Part shown: in pieces, positions 44,831-53,469 of the stretch
Position numbering within the stretch: the first letter of the stretch is position 1
Layout: the number at the start of each line of letters is the position of its first letter
Made by a program: the position numbers and the translations under genes
Notes under the pieces: model-generated
Databases searched by the model: none
What the model saw: only the letters and a program-made list of their open reading frames with translations
Told to the model about the DNA's origin: nothing
NCBI GenBank assembly: GCA_964446955.1
Contig: CAYUQJ010000001.1
Coordinates: forward strand, 992,001 to 1,056,000
Source: Leptolinea sp964446955
GTDB taxonomy: Bacteria > Chloroflexota > Anaerolineae > Anaerolineales > Anaerolineaceae
Length of the DNA stretch: 64,000 nucleotides
Reading direction: 5' to 3'

Positions 44831-46942
44831 GTGAACCATGATGAATTAAATACACTATTGAAGCCCAAATCGATCGCAGTGATCGGGGCTTCAGCCACAC
44901 CCGGAAAGATCGGCTATACCGTTCTGGAAAATCTACAGAAATCTGGATACAAAGGACAGGTATATCCAATCAACCCGTCAACTACAGAGATCCTCGGTGT
45001 GAAATGCTACGCCGCCATCTCTGATGTTCCAGGTAGCGTGGATGCCGCTGTGATGTGTGTTCCGGTCAAACTGGTAAACACCATGGCAGAAGAATGCGGG
45101 AAAAAAGGTGTTAAAGGTTTAATTGTCATCACCTCCGGTTTCAGCGAAGTCGGCCGGAAAGACCTGGAAGACGAATTAGTTTCCATCGCCCGCAAATACA
45201 AGATGCGCGTACTTGGGCCGAATATTGTCGGTACCCTTTCCAATTCAGATAAGATGAATGCTTCCTTCGCGCCGTTCCTGCCGTTGGAAGGTAAGGCCAC
45301 ACTTATCACCCAATCCGGCGCACTTCTCATCGCCATGGACGCGGCTTCCTATACCCGCCGTGTCGGTTTTGACAAACTGGTGTCCATTGGCAATATGTGT
45401 GATGTTGATATCGCCGATATCATCGATTGGCTTAACGATGACGAGAATACAACCTGCACTTCGCTTTATATTGAAGGTTTGAAAGACGGACGCAAATTCA
45501 TCAAAGCCGGTCGTACTTCCAAGAAACCGATCGTCGCGTTGAAATCCGGTGTATCGGCTCATGGTGCTGCGGCAGCCGCCTCACACACCGGCTCTCTTGC
45601 CGGCGCTGCAAAGGTCTATGGGTCCGCCTTCAAACAGGCGGGTGTCATCCAGGCTTCCGACCTCGACAATCTGTTTGACCGCACCCTGGTACTCTCCTTG
45701 ATGCCACCACTAAAAGGAGAGAATATGCTGGTCATCACCAATGGTGGTGGTGTTGGTGTTCTGGCCACAGACGCGGCGGAACGTTATGGTATCCCTATGA
45801 AGTTCGCGCCCAAAGATGTACAGGAAGAGCTTAAGAAACACATGCCTGAATTCGGATCCGCCAAGAACCCGGTTGACCTGACCGGTATGGCCGGTACCGA
45901 GTGGTACGCGGAATCGGTCCGCTTTGCCATTTCTCACCCCTGGGTGGATGGTGTGGTGGTTTTGTACTGTGAAACAGCCATGACCAACCCGCTGGAAATC
46001 GCCAAGGGTATCAAACAGGCTGTAGTCGAATCTGGCATTAAAGACAAACCGGTAACCGTCTCATATGTCGGTGGCGAGAAATCCGCAGCCGCCATGGCAT
46101 GGCTTGTGGAGAACGGTATTCCTGCCTACGGTGCGCCTGATCTGGCTGTCAACGCGATGGCTGCCCTGCGCGAGTATGCCTTGATGCGCGAAACCGTGAA
46201 AGAACCCGAATTTAAATCTGATGAAAAAGCTCGCAAAACAGCCATGCAGATCATCTCTGCCGCCCGGGCTGATGGCCGCGATGCCCTGACCGAGATCGAA
46301 GCCAAACAGGTATTCAGCGCTTATGGTCTACCTGTCACAGCCACAGAACTCGCTAAAACCGAAGACGAAGCGGTAGCCTTGGCCAAAAAGATCGGATTCC
46401 CGGTCGTAATGAAGATTGTTTCTCCTGACATCCTGCACAAATCCGATGCCGGCGGCGTAAAAGTTAATATCAAAGACGAAGCCGCCTGCCGTGACGCCTT
46501 CAACACCATCCTCAAGAATGCCAAAGCCTACAAAGCCGATGCCCGAATTCATGGTATTGCTGTGCAGGAAATGGCACCCTGGGGCACAGAGGTTATTCTG
46601 GGTTCCACCAATGACGCCACTTTTGGCCCGACAATGATGTTCGGTCTGGGCGGTATCTTTGTGGAAGTCTTGAAGGATGTTACCTTCCGTGTAGCGCCTG
46701 TTGATAAAATACAGGCAGCGGAAATGTTTGAAGAAATCCGTGCTGCCGCTATCATCAAAGGCGCCCGCGGTGAAGCTCCGCGCGACCGTGTCGCCCTGGC
46801 CGCAACCGTTGAGACATACTCCCGCATGATAACGGACCTTGAAGATGAAGTCAGCGAATCAGATGCCAACCCTGTGCTTGTGTACGAGGAAGGCAAAGGT
46901 CTTAAAGTAGTCGATGCGCGCATCATTCTGAAAAAGAAATGA
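44831..46942 (+). CDS. ADP-forming acyl-CoA (acetate-CoA) ligase, fused alpha-beta
   Basis: 703 residues from GTG 44831, with AGGAGG 7 nt upstream. The CoA-binding domain begins SIAVIGASATPGKIG. The ligase domain has ITQSGALL and ASHTGSLAGAAKVYG, including the phospho-His region. The C-terminal ATP-grasp domain has GFPVVMKIVSPDILHKSDAGGV. ADP-forming acetyl-CoA synthetases make acetate, ATP and CoA from acetyl-CoA, a fermentation energy step common in archaea and some anaerobic bacteria. In acetate assimilation it would run in reverse. Confidence 0.88.
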   Translation: MNHDELNTLLKPKSIAVIGASATPGKIGYTVLENLQKSGYKGQVYPINPSTTEILGVKCYAAISDVPGSVDAAVMCVPVKLVNTMAEECGKKGVKGLIVITSGFSEVGRKDLEDELVSIARKYKMRVLGPNIVGTLSNSDKMNASFAPFLPLEGKATLITQSGALLIAMDAASYTRRVGFDKLVSIGNMCDVDIADIIDWLNDDENTTCTSLYIEGLKDGRKFIKAGRTSKKPIVALKSGVSAHGAAAAASHTGSLAGAAKVYGSAFKQAGVIQASDLDNLFDRTLVLSLMPPLKGENMLVITNGGGVGVLATDAAERYGIPMKFAPKDVQEELKKHMPEFGSAKNPVDLTGMAGTEWYAESVRFAISHPWVDGVVVLYCETAMTNPLEIAKGIKQAVVESGIKDKPVTVSYVGGEKSAAAMAWLVENGIPAYGAPDLAVNAMAALREYALMRETVKEPEFKSDEKARKTAMQIISAARADGRDALTEIEAKQVFSAYGLPVTATELAKTEDEAVALAKKIGFPVVMKIVSPDILHKSDAGGVKVNIKDEAACRDAFNTILKNAKAYKADARIHGIAVQEMAPWGTEVILGSTNDATFGPTMMFGLGGIFVEVLKDVTFRVAPVDKIQAAEMFEEIRAAAIIKGARGEAPRDRVALAATVETYSRMITDLEDEVSESDANPVLVYEEGKGLKVVDARIILKKK

Positions 46943-46960
46943 TCCGGATTGAATGAAAAA

Positions 46961-46992
46961 GAACGGGATGAGGAATACTCCTCATCCCGTTC
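46961..46992. terminator. Bidirectional intrinsic terminator
   Basis: A 14-bp perfect stem (46961-46974 with 46979-46992, ATAC loop) has A-run and T-rich flanks, between the convergent acyl-CoA ligase and the 141-residue unknown gene. Confidence 0.85.
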
Positions 46993-47013
46993 TCAATTTA
47001 AGTTAGAGAAATC

Positions 47014-47439
47014 TTATTTTTTCTTCTCTTCGGATTTTAATTGCCTGTACGCGCCCACCCAGGGCGTCCCCACCCGTGCGCCGGGTGCCAGCTGAACCTT
47101 CATTAATTTCTGCGCGATCAAACCGGAAGTAGCAGCCACTGTACCCCAGTCACCTGAAAGGACGGCATTACGCATGGCCGAGGCTGCCCTTTCACACCAC
47201 TGCCATTCCATGCGGAATCGGTCAGCCTTGACCCAGTAGTCGCGCTTTTCCCAGGCGACAACACTGGCTTCAACCGATTTATACATTGCATCACAGGCAA
47301 TTGCGATGAACGCGGCCAAATCACGGCTTTCATCGTCCGGTTTTTCCTGCTGTGCCAGAATTCGGATGGCCTTAACAACAGCTTTGCTTAAACGGGTACG
47401 TTCCCGGGTTCCACTTTCACTGGATATTATGCGGCTCAA
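47014..47439 (-). CDS. Conserved hypothetical protein
   Basis: 141 residues from TTG 47439, with AAGGAG 6 nt upstream; the frame opens further up at a TTG without SD. The protein is all helical and soluble, with a Trp-rich middle (VAWEKRDYWVKADRFRMEWQW) and a basic C-terminus. No domain is recognised. The helical layout resembles small nucleoid or stress-associated proteins, but this is not evidence of function. Confidence 0.6.
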   Translation of the reverse strand: MSRIISSESGTRERTRLSKAVVKAIRILAQQEKPDDESRDLAAFIAIACDAMYKSVEASVVAWEKRDYWVKADRFRMEWQWCERAASAMRNAVLSGDWGTVAATSGLIAQKLMKVQLAPGARVGTPWVGAYRQLKSEEKKK

Positions 47440-47632
47440 TGGAGACTCCTTATGCGATGTAGGCTGCAATCATACGCTCCCATTGAAAAAATGTAAAGTT
47501 ACCAACCGCATTCCATATCAGACTGGCTAAAAAAATCCACAATCGGGTTATATCCCGGAAATACCGGTACATTGTTCCTGTTACTTCAGTGACTATGTAG
47601 ACCATCATCCTTTCGATCAATTAAAAACAATG

Positions 47633-48289
47633 CTAATCCCTATTTTCATTGATCACCTGGTTTAAAGCCTCAAGAATACCCAGAATACTGTCAGCTATCT
47701 GTACGTCATCAAAGAACTGAAAATCTGAACGCTTCACCTGGTCAATGAATACGTGAATGGGCTTAATTTCATCTGCAGTAAATATTTGATCAAGCATGTG
47801 AACAGAATTCATGATTTTCAATATGACCAATGTTTTTGGATCAAGTTCCTCGCCACCCAATATCTGGGCTCTTATCTCCTCTTTTATTGTGTATTTACTG
47901 GTGGGCGATGTTGCGTGATCCGGGTGGAAATGGCACACCTGCCCATCCAACACAAGAACATTCTTCGCGAGAAAAACCGCCAGGAATTCTTCTTCGACTC
48001 TTTTTCGTTTGCGGCCAAGAGCTTCCATCCAGAACGCGGCCTTCTTCCCGCTCTTCTCATACATAATTTGACGGATAAGGTCTTCAGGAATCACCTGAAT
48101 ATCCACCGCAGGATTGATGACAATAAACTTCCGTGAAGAATTTATTACGGCTGACCTTGATAAAACCAATTCAATCAGACTTCCCGAAATCAGGCCATAA
48201 CTCAAATAAGGTGATTTACTCAATTGAATTGAGCCATTTCTCTTTTCATATAAGCTTAATAGGAAAATTTTCTCGGGTATGGAAAACAT
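47633..48289 (-). CDS. GPP34 (GOLPH3-like) family protein
   Basis: 218 residues from ATG 48289, with GAGGA 4 nt upstream. The N-terminus (FSIPEKIFLLSLYEKRNG, then LSYGLISGSLIELVLS) and the central AFWMEALGRKRKRVEEEFLAVFL match the GPP34 domain. In eukaryotes GOLPH3 binds PI4P; bacterial members, mostly in actinobacteria, are uncharacterised. The gene is AT-rich. The 231 bp upstream contain AT-rich tracts and the tRNA promoter, but no further gene. Confidence 0.72.
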   Translation of the reverse strand: MFSIPEKIFLLSLYEKRNGSIQLSKSPYLSYGLISGSLIELVLSRSAVINSSRKFIVINPAVDIQVIPEDLIRQIMYEKSGKKAAFWMEALGRKRKRVEEEFLAVFLAKNVLVLDGQVCHFHPDHATSPTSKYTIKEEIRAQILGGEELDPKTLVILKIMNSVHMLDQIFTADEIKPIHVFIDQVKRSDFQFFDDVQIADSILGILEALNQVINENRD

Positions 48290-48472
48290 AGTATCCTCGT
48301 ATAAGGCTGAATTTTTCATCAATTTAATAATAAACAGGCAGCTTTAACAAAAGAGAAACAATTTGTTAATCCCTTGTAAAATTGAAAAATCTTAAATTTT
48401 TTTCACTCCCCAAAAAGTTTTTTTGAACAGGTACGTGCAATGAGTCTGTAAAGTCTATAAAATGTATAAGAA

Positions 48473-48502
48473 TTGAATAAATCGCTTAAAAAGTGATAAA
48501 AT
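48473..48502 (+). promoter_or_regulatory. Promoter of tRNA-Leu
   Basis: TTGAAT (48473-48478), 18-bp spacer, TAAAAT (48497-48502). It ends 18 bp before the mature tRNA 5' end. Confidence 0.6.
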
Positions 48503-48520
48503 TTCTCGGCGTTTTATCGT

Positions 48521-48602
48521 GGGGATGTGCTGGAATTGGCAGACAGGCATGACTTAGGATCATGTGTCGAAAGGCGTAAGGGTTCAAGTCCCTTCATCCC
48601 CA
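48521..48602 (+). tRNA. tRNA-Leu (anticodon UAG)
   Basis: The acceptor stem pairs GGGGATG (48521-48527) with CATCCCC (48595-48601), discriminator A. The anticodon loop CTTAGGA sits in a CATGA/TCATG stem, so the anticodon is TAG. A long variable arm and GGTTCAAGT T-loop fit the class II leucine type. CCA is not encoded. The last 50 or so bases belong to the integrated element's repeat, so integration rebuilt the gene. Confidence 0.92.
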
Positions 48603-48604
48603 CT
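48553..48604 (+). repeat. Left attachment repeat (att core)
   Basis: 52 bp identical to 56973-57024. It covers the anticodon loop to the base after the discriminator region of tRNA-Leu. Confidence 0.93.
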
Positions 48605-48673
48605 ACCTTTTTTAGGGTAATTTGATAGAAAACCGACCATAACTGGCGGTTTTTTATTACTTTCGGGGATAAA

Positions 48674-49864
48674 TTACGGTAATTTCTCCGGCGCGCCATT
48701 TTCCTGCCCTTCGTCCTGATGCAATATGATGCAATTGCCTTGCGGGATTTCCACCTGGTAGGTGGTGGTTATATCATCCATCAATTTAGAAGCCCGCTCT
48801 TGATCGTCCGGTATGTAGTGTGCATAGGTGGAAAGTAACACGGCCAGGCTTTGCCCTAATATCGCGGCAACCCTTACCGGCGGTTCACCATGCAGAAGCA
48901 TGATACTGGCCGCGGTATGCCGTATGTCATGGAAACGGATCACTTGCATACCGGCGGCTATAACCGCTTCGTGAAACGCCTTAGAGACTTCATAGCCATT
49001 TCGCGGCTTTCCGATTGTGTTAGGGAATACCAGATCGTATTCCTGCCAGCTATCACCGGCAAAAGCCATAAGGTTAGGAATTCTTGAATTTTGTTGAACC
49101 CTCAGCGCTTCCAGTAATCCCTTACCCAGGCGAATACCGCGCCGCCCGCGTTCTGTCTTAGGCGGTTGGAAGATAAAACCGCCGCCTTCCGGTGTGTACA
49201 CCTGCCGCCGTAGCTGGATCGTTTCACTCTGCCAGTCTATATCTTTCCATTGCAGCCCGATCAATTCACCGCGCCGCATACCGGTTGCAAATGCCAGCCG
49301 GTAGAATACATCGCCCTGGACAGCCTGCAAGAATTGACTTACCTGTGCTTCATCCCAGACAGACATTTCCCGATTTTCAGGCCGTGGTACTTCCACCAAT
49401 TCAGCCCAATTTTGCGCCGTCAGTCCTAACCGTTGTGCATATTTCAGGAAGCCATGCAAAATCGTATGAACGATCTCAATAGTCCGCTTCCCTGTCCCCT
49501 TCTTTTCCATGCTACTATAAAAAGCCTGAATACGTGCCGCGGTAACATCCTGCAATTTCAGCTTACCTAATGCCGGACTGATATATAAACGCGATAACCG
49601 CCGGTATTGCTCTTCTGTCGCGGGACGGGTCTTACCCTTCTTCAATGCCAGCCAGTTTATAAGTAATTCTTCAACGGTGGTCTTTGCGCTGGAATAGGTT
49701 AACCCCTGCTTTATCTGTCCGTTGGTGGTATTCAGCCATTCCTGCGCTTCCTTGCGGATCTTAAATGTTTTTGATACCCGGCGGCCCTCTATGGTCACTT
49801 GTGCCAGGTATGTACCATTCGCCCGGCGGCATAGCGTACCCTCTCCGTTGCTTCGCTTGCTCAT
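48674..49864 (-). CDS. int: Tyrosine-family phage integrase
   Basis: 396 residues from ATG 49864, with AGGA 4 nt upstream. It has an N-terminal arm-binding AP2-like domain (NGTYLAQVTIEGRRVSKTF), a SAM-like core-binding domain (about 60-150) and a catalytic domain with Arg in ATGMRRGELIGL, HDIRHTAASIM, and the Tyr nucleophile in LLSTYAHYI. The second histidine position reads LGQS rather than LGHS. It lies next to the tRNA end of the element, as expected for tRNA-site integrases. Confidence 0.94.
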   Translation of the reverse strand: MSKRSNGEGTLCRRANGTYLAQVTIEGRRVSKTFKIRKEAQEWLNTTNGQIKQGLTYSSAKTTVEELLINWLALKKGKTRPATEEQYRRLSRLYISPALGKLKLQDVTAARIQAFYSSMEKKGTGKRTIEIVHTILHGFLKYAQRLGLTAQNWAELVEVPRPENREMSVWDEAQVSQFLQAVQGDVFYRLAFATGMRRGELIGLQWKDIDWQSETIQLRRQVYTPEGGGFIFQPPKTERGRRGIRLGKGLLEALRVQQNSRIPNLMAFAGDSWQEYDLVFPNTIGKPRNGYEVSKAFHEAVIAAGMQVIRFHDIRHTAASIMLLHGEPPVRVAAILGQSLAVLLSTYAHYIPDDQERASKLMDDITTTYQVEIPQGNCIILHQDEGQENGAPEKLP

Positions 49865-49982
49865 GTTTTCCTGCTTTCTTGCAGGGGCAAACAAAACGCC
49901 CCTGAATGGAATCCACCAGGGGCAAGGTATGCGCTGATATAATTACTGTCAGCCATTCCACCCCGTACTGGTGGTTTGGTCA

Positions 49983-50016
49983 GGTTCTAGTGAGTGCTTC
50001 AACACTTGCTAGAACC
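49983..50016. repeat. Imperfect inverted repeat upstream of integrase
   Basis: Arms of 14 bp (two mismatches) beginning GGTTCTAG and ending CTAGAACC, with a 6-base loop. It lies in the 220-bp gap before int. It could be a terminator for rightward transcripts (GTTTTA follows) or a protein-binding site controlling integration. Confidence 0.55.
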
Positions 50017-50084
50017 GTTTTATTAGTAATATTATACAACATTAATCAAGTCTTTCTTGAAAATGATTTTCAACATTCTGTTCA

Positions 50085-50255
50085 TTATTTGATCCGCTCT
50101 CGAATAAAGCCCGGTGTTATTCGTACCCCGAAAATGTCAGCCCATTCTATGCCGGTTGTCATCAACCATTCTTCTGCTTCTTTGTCACCCTTCCGGGCAT
50201 CGTCAATCGCCTGGTTTATCATCGCTCCAACTAAAATACAGTAACCCTCAAACAT
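50085..50255 (-). CDS. Small phage-type protein, 56 residues
   Basis: A short frame from ATG 50255 with GAGGG close upstream. The protein (start MFEGYCILVGAMINQAIDDA, then RKGDKEAEEWL and a Trp-Ala-Asp segment) matches the composition of small helical proteins seen in many prophages next to replication or packaging genes (A-x-x-DA-x-x-GD-x-x-A-x-x-WL pattern). The function is unknown. Its codon use and strand fit the operon, so I consider it real. Confidence 0.6.
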   Translation of the reverse strand: MFEGYCILVGAMINQAIDDARKGDKEAEEWLMTTGIEWADIFGVRITPGFIRERIK

Positions 50256-50376
50256 CAGCCCTCTTTTTTAAGTGTGACAGATTCGGACACATTCAGGACA
50301 TTTTCGGACATTCTTCCCGAGTGGGGCAGCCTATTGACCGCCCCACCGTGGAGAAGGAGGGTATAGCCTGAATCTA

Positions 50377-51111
50377 CTAAACCGCTTCCGGCATCCGTAC
50401 ACCGGTTACCCGCGGATCGTTTTCAGCCAGGATTTCAAGCTGTCCGGTTTCATCTTCCCGTACTCTAGCCAGCGCCTTAGACAACGGCCCGCTATTCCCG
50501 AAAGGTGATACCGATTCGCCTAAAATTTCAGCGCACTTTACTACAAGGGCGCGGGAGTTCGTTTTCAGGTCATTAGCCGCCTGTTTGACCTCAATCTCTG
50601 CCTGTGTGATCTGTTCGGTGGATCGCAAGCGGGCAAGATCATTCTTTGCCTGCCGGGCCAGCGGCATCAGGTCTTTTTGCGGTAAGTTTGATACAACTTC
50701 CATAATAGCCCGCGCTTTGTTTACATCGCCGGACTGTACCGCATCCTGATATAAAGCCTGTACCTTATCGGCTTTCTGGCTCTTTATAAAAGCGTTATCC
50801 GGTTGGTTAACCACCATCCCGACAAGAGTATTAGCCGCCTGAATTTCAGCCGCCAGCCGGACATTATCAAACCGGGCAGCTTCCGCTTTCTTCGCGTTTT
50901 CATACGCGGCCTGTTTGCCCTGGTAATTGGCAATCGCATTATTCCAATTCTGCAATGTACCATCAATAACCCGGTCGTGAATTTCATCCCGGTACGCGGC
51001 GATCCGGTTCGTATGGGTCGCTTTTTCAAACTCAGTCATAATACCCGCGTATTTCGTCAGGGTGTCTTTGTAATCCTTCAATACCAGCAATTCATCGATA
51101 AAGTCTTTCAT
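50377..51111 (-). CDS. Coiled-coil phage protein of unknown function
   Basis: 244 residues. Start ATG overlaps the TerL stop (ATGA), so translation is coupled to the terminase. The protein is almost entirely helical and charged (for example AAYENAKKAEAARFDNVRLA), with a small non-helical tail ending RVTGVRMPEAV. No membrane segment or enzyme motif is seen. A scaffold-like or capsid-size-redirecting role would fit a satellite, but this is inference. Confidence 0.65.
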   Translation of the reverse strand: MKDFIDELLVLKDYKDTLTKYAGIMTEFEKATHTNRIAAYRDEIHDRVIDGTLQNWNNAIANYQGKQAAYENAKKAEAARFDNVRLAAEIQAANTLVGMVVNQPDNAFIKSQKADKVQALYQDAVQSGDVNKARAIMEVVSNLPQKDLMPLARQAKNDLARLRSTEQITQAEIEVKQAANDLKTNSRALVVKCAEILGESVSPFGNSGPLSKALARVREDETGQLEILAENDPRVTGVRMPEAV

Positions 51112-52913
51112 TTATTTTTCCTTTCCAATTTGACCATTTCTATAAAGTTATTCCAGGAACGATCCTCTAATTGCATTTCATCGCGCCGCTGTGTTTCCTG
51201 GTCAATCATCCGCTGTAACATACTGTTAAAACCTAAATCCGTTTCTATATGCACTCCTTCCGGGAATTGTGATACTCCATTGATCTTCTCAAAACCGTAT
51301 TGGTCATACCATTCGGCGGTTTCATCTCGGCAAGCCTGGCAGCCATAGGTCGGGTTTCTCTTGCGATTCTTGCAATTTGCATACGTCACACCCGGCGGGT
51401 GCGGTAATAAAGACCGCTGGTATTCGTCCCATTCGTCTTGACTACAATCACCAAAAAACGGGTTTGGTGCTACTTCAAGTACCCCCGGCTCTTTCCGGTT
51501 GCTTTCCATCGCTCCCCAATGAGCCATACTCAGGGCAACCGCGGCATCAATCTTTAGCGATGTTTTCTCTTTTGCCAGCCGGAAGCCGCGCGGCGTTTCA
51601 ACTGCAACCGCGTTTTTTATATGCTCATTCAGTACCGGATCGTTATAGTGTTGAATATTCCGGCCTATGATCGCGGTATATAAGGACTGGTCAGCGTCAA
51701 CCCGCCCGGCGTTCTGTGCCAGTTCTACGATCCTGATACCGGCTTTTTCCCACTTCACAATTAAGGTATGCAATTGGTACGGGTCACATACAACTTTTTC
51801 CACCATGCCCGCGGCGTGTAATTCGAGTACCGTTCGCCCTATGGTTTCTTCAAGGTCAACGGTTGCCTTTCCCACCCGGATACCTAACAACTTTTGCGGC
51901 TTCCATACCTGAGTAAACGCCGTACGGATCATCAGGCTTTTAGGATCACGGGTCACACCGACAAGCGCGGTTAGGTCGTGACTTGTGGAAGCATCAGCGC
52001 CTAATATCAACTTTCGCCGGTCGCTCCTCTGCACCGGATGACAATCAGGACTATAACAACCCTGCCAGGCTTCAAAGGGAATGAACGCGGATTCGCTGCT
52101 AGTTCTCTGATTCCCGTGCATACGGGTAAAAGCGTTCGGCCTGAGTGATGTTTGTTGATCCGCGTAGTATGCTGCGGCTTCCTCTTGTGACCCCCGGAAG
52201 CATCTCTTCCGCGCTTCTGCGCCTTCCGCGTGAAATATAATCAGCCCGCCGGCTTTGTATATCGGCCATTCTTTATCGATCCGGTCGCCCTGTAAACCAC
52301 GGTCTACTAATTCGTGCCAGGTCTTACTTTCACCTTCAAAACCCGCGTAGCTATCTGCAATCCGCAACGCCGGGAAGCCGTACTTCTTACCCGGCGGTGG
52401 TGTCAGTTCTTCCCACGACCTCACGCCGTTTTCATAGATAATACCCCAGGCTTCCGTATGGGATACCGTCAAATGATTAGCGCCTGCATTACCCGCCGCG
52501 TCAACGGCCAGCGCGATTAATCTTGATCCGGTCGGTGTGAATACCAGTTCATTCTTACCGATCTTCACATTAGCAGACAGGAAGGAATTTCGCTTGACCA
52601 TCTCCGCGACTTCTGAGAATACGCGACTAGAAGCCTGGTCAAGATCGTTACCGGCGGCAAAGTGTACACCGGGCAAGGCCAGCCAGCGCCAGGCGGTCAG
52701 TACCGCGTCTAACAGGGTTTTACCGGTCTTTTTGACGTTCGATATAGCAAGGGTCGTGCATGTGTCCTTGTGTTGCCAGTAGGATAGCAATACCGCCCGC
52801 TGCCAGGGTGTAAGGGTTATCGGCTGCCCGTCCTCTGTGATCCAACCGTAAGCACCTTCACACCATGCGACCGGGCCAATATCTCTTAGTGTCTCTGAAT
52901 ATTCTTTACTCAT
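51108..52913 (-). CDS. terL: Terminase large subunit
   Basis: 601 residues. The N-terminal ATPase has a Walker A variant NVKKTGKT (residues 59-66) and a hydrophobic strand then HTE (about 148-154) where Walker B and the catalytic Glu are expected. The C-terminal RNase H-like nuclease starts KLILGADASTSHDLTALVGV (Asp307) and has VVCDPYQ further on. A Cys cluster (C-x11-C-x2-C) near residue 520 may bind zinc. It overlaps terS by 8 bp. TerL drives DNA packaging; having it without structural genes is the notable feature. Confidence 0.85.
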   Translation of the reverse strand: MSKEYSETLRDIGPVAWCEGAYGWITEDGQPITLTPWQRAVLLSYWQHKDTCTTLAISNVKKTGKTLLDAVLTAWRWLALPGVHFAAGNDLDQASSRVFSEVAEMVKRNSFLSANVKIGKNELVFTPTGSRLIALAVDAAGNAGANHLTVSHTEAWGIIYENGVRSWEELTPPPGKKYGFPALRIADSYAGFEGESKTWHELVDRGLQGDRIDKEWPIYKAGGLIIFHAEGAEARKRCFRGSQEEAAAYYADQQTSLRPNAFTRMHGNQRTSSESAFIPFEAWQGCYSPDCHPVQRSDRRKLILGADASTSHDLTALVGVTRDPKSLMIRTAFTQVWKPQKLLGIRVGKATVDLEETIGRTVLELHAAGMVEKVVCDPYQLHTLIVKWEKAGIRIVELAQNAGRVDADQSLYTAIIGRNIQHYNDPVLNEHIKNAVAVETPRGFRLAKEKTSLKIDAAVALSMAHWGAMESNRKEPGVLEVAPNPFFGDCSQDEWDEYQRSLLPHPPGVTYANCKNRKRNPTYGCQACRDETAEWYDQYGFEKINGVSQFPEGVHIETDLGFNSMLQRMIDQETQRRDEMQLEDRSWNNFIEMVKLERKNK

Positions 52914-53292
52914 TTGATCCTTTCATCGCCTGGATCACGTCCACAACACGCGGCCCGGCGCTTGTCTTTGCCTTCTCATCCGCTCTAACTTGCTGCCATG
53001 CCCTAAGTGATACACCGGCCAGCCAGCCATAACGGGCAACGTACCGATCAAGCGCGGGCAAATCTTCATCCTGTAAAGCCTTCTTGACCGCTGCAAGGAA
53101 TAAATCAGCGACCGCTTGCAACTGAATTGCATCACGCTTGACGATCTCTTCCACCCCGGCGGTCTCTATTTCGGCTTTGACGGCTTCCTCTGCTACAAAT
53201 GCCAGCCCTGCAAGCGGCTTTCCGGCCTGTATTGCCTTCAATCCGGCTTCCCCGCCGTGTTTTGTCGCGTTCTGATTATTCTTAGGTGTCAT
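52906..53292 (-). CDS. terS: Terminase small subunit (predicted)
   Basis: 128 residues. The N-terminal NNQNATKHGGEAG is typical of small terminases and precedes a helical, alanine-rich oligomerisation region and a Lys/Thr-rich tail. Position directly before terL with an 8-bp overlap is the strongest evidence. TerS selects the DNA to be packaged; in PICI-type satellites a specific TerS redirects helper packaging. Confidence 0.68.
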   Translation of the reverse strand: MTPKNNQNATKHGGEAGLKAIQAGKPLAGLAFVAEEAVKAEIETAGVEEIVKRDAIQLQAVADLFLAAVKKALQDEDLPALDRYVARYGWLAGVSLRAWQQVRADEKAKTSAGPRVVDVIQAMKGSNE

Positions 53293-53469
53293 TTCAAGCG
53301 CTCTTTCCCATGATTTACAATCATGTGCAAGCTAAAAGCGCCTGGAAAGGCGGTAGTTTCTAAAGGATGCAAGCCTTCAAAATGAAGGTGTGGGGCGTTA
53401 TCGTTATGTAACGATGTGTTATCTGTTACCCCCATATAAATATGGGGGGTAACATAACAGTTTGACGTG
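53293..53469. promoter_or_regulatory. Non-coding region rich in TAAC/GTTA inverted repeats (candidate origin)
   Basis: 177 bp between helicase and terS. It holds a near-perfect hairpin (about 53420-53459; GTTACCCCCATA against TATGGGGGGTAAC) and TCGTTATGTAACGA (53400-53413); the end of the helicase gene adds several GGTAAC copies. It could be a replication origin, a Rep-binding site or a terminator between the replication and packaging modules. Confidence 0.5.

Noticed and set aside
48514..48699. 61-residue frame antisense to the tRNA-Leu
   Set aside because: It is the reverse complement of the tRNA and att repeat (GMKGLEPLRLSTHDP), a known false ORF type.
49906..50244. 112-residue plus-strand frame upstream of integrase
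   Set aside because: It crosses an inverted repeat and the opposite 56-residue gene, and its translation lacks any domain pattern.
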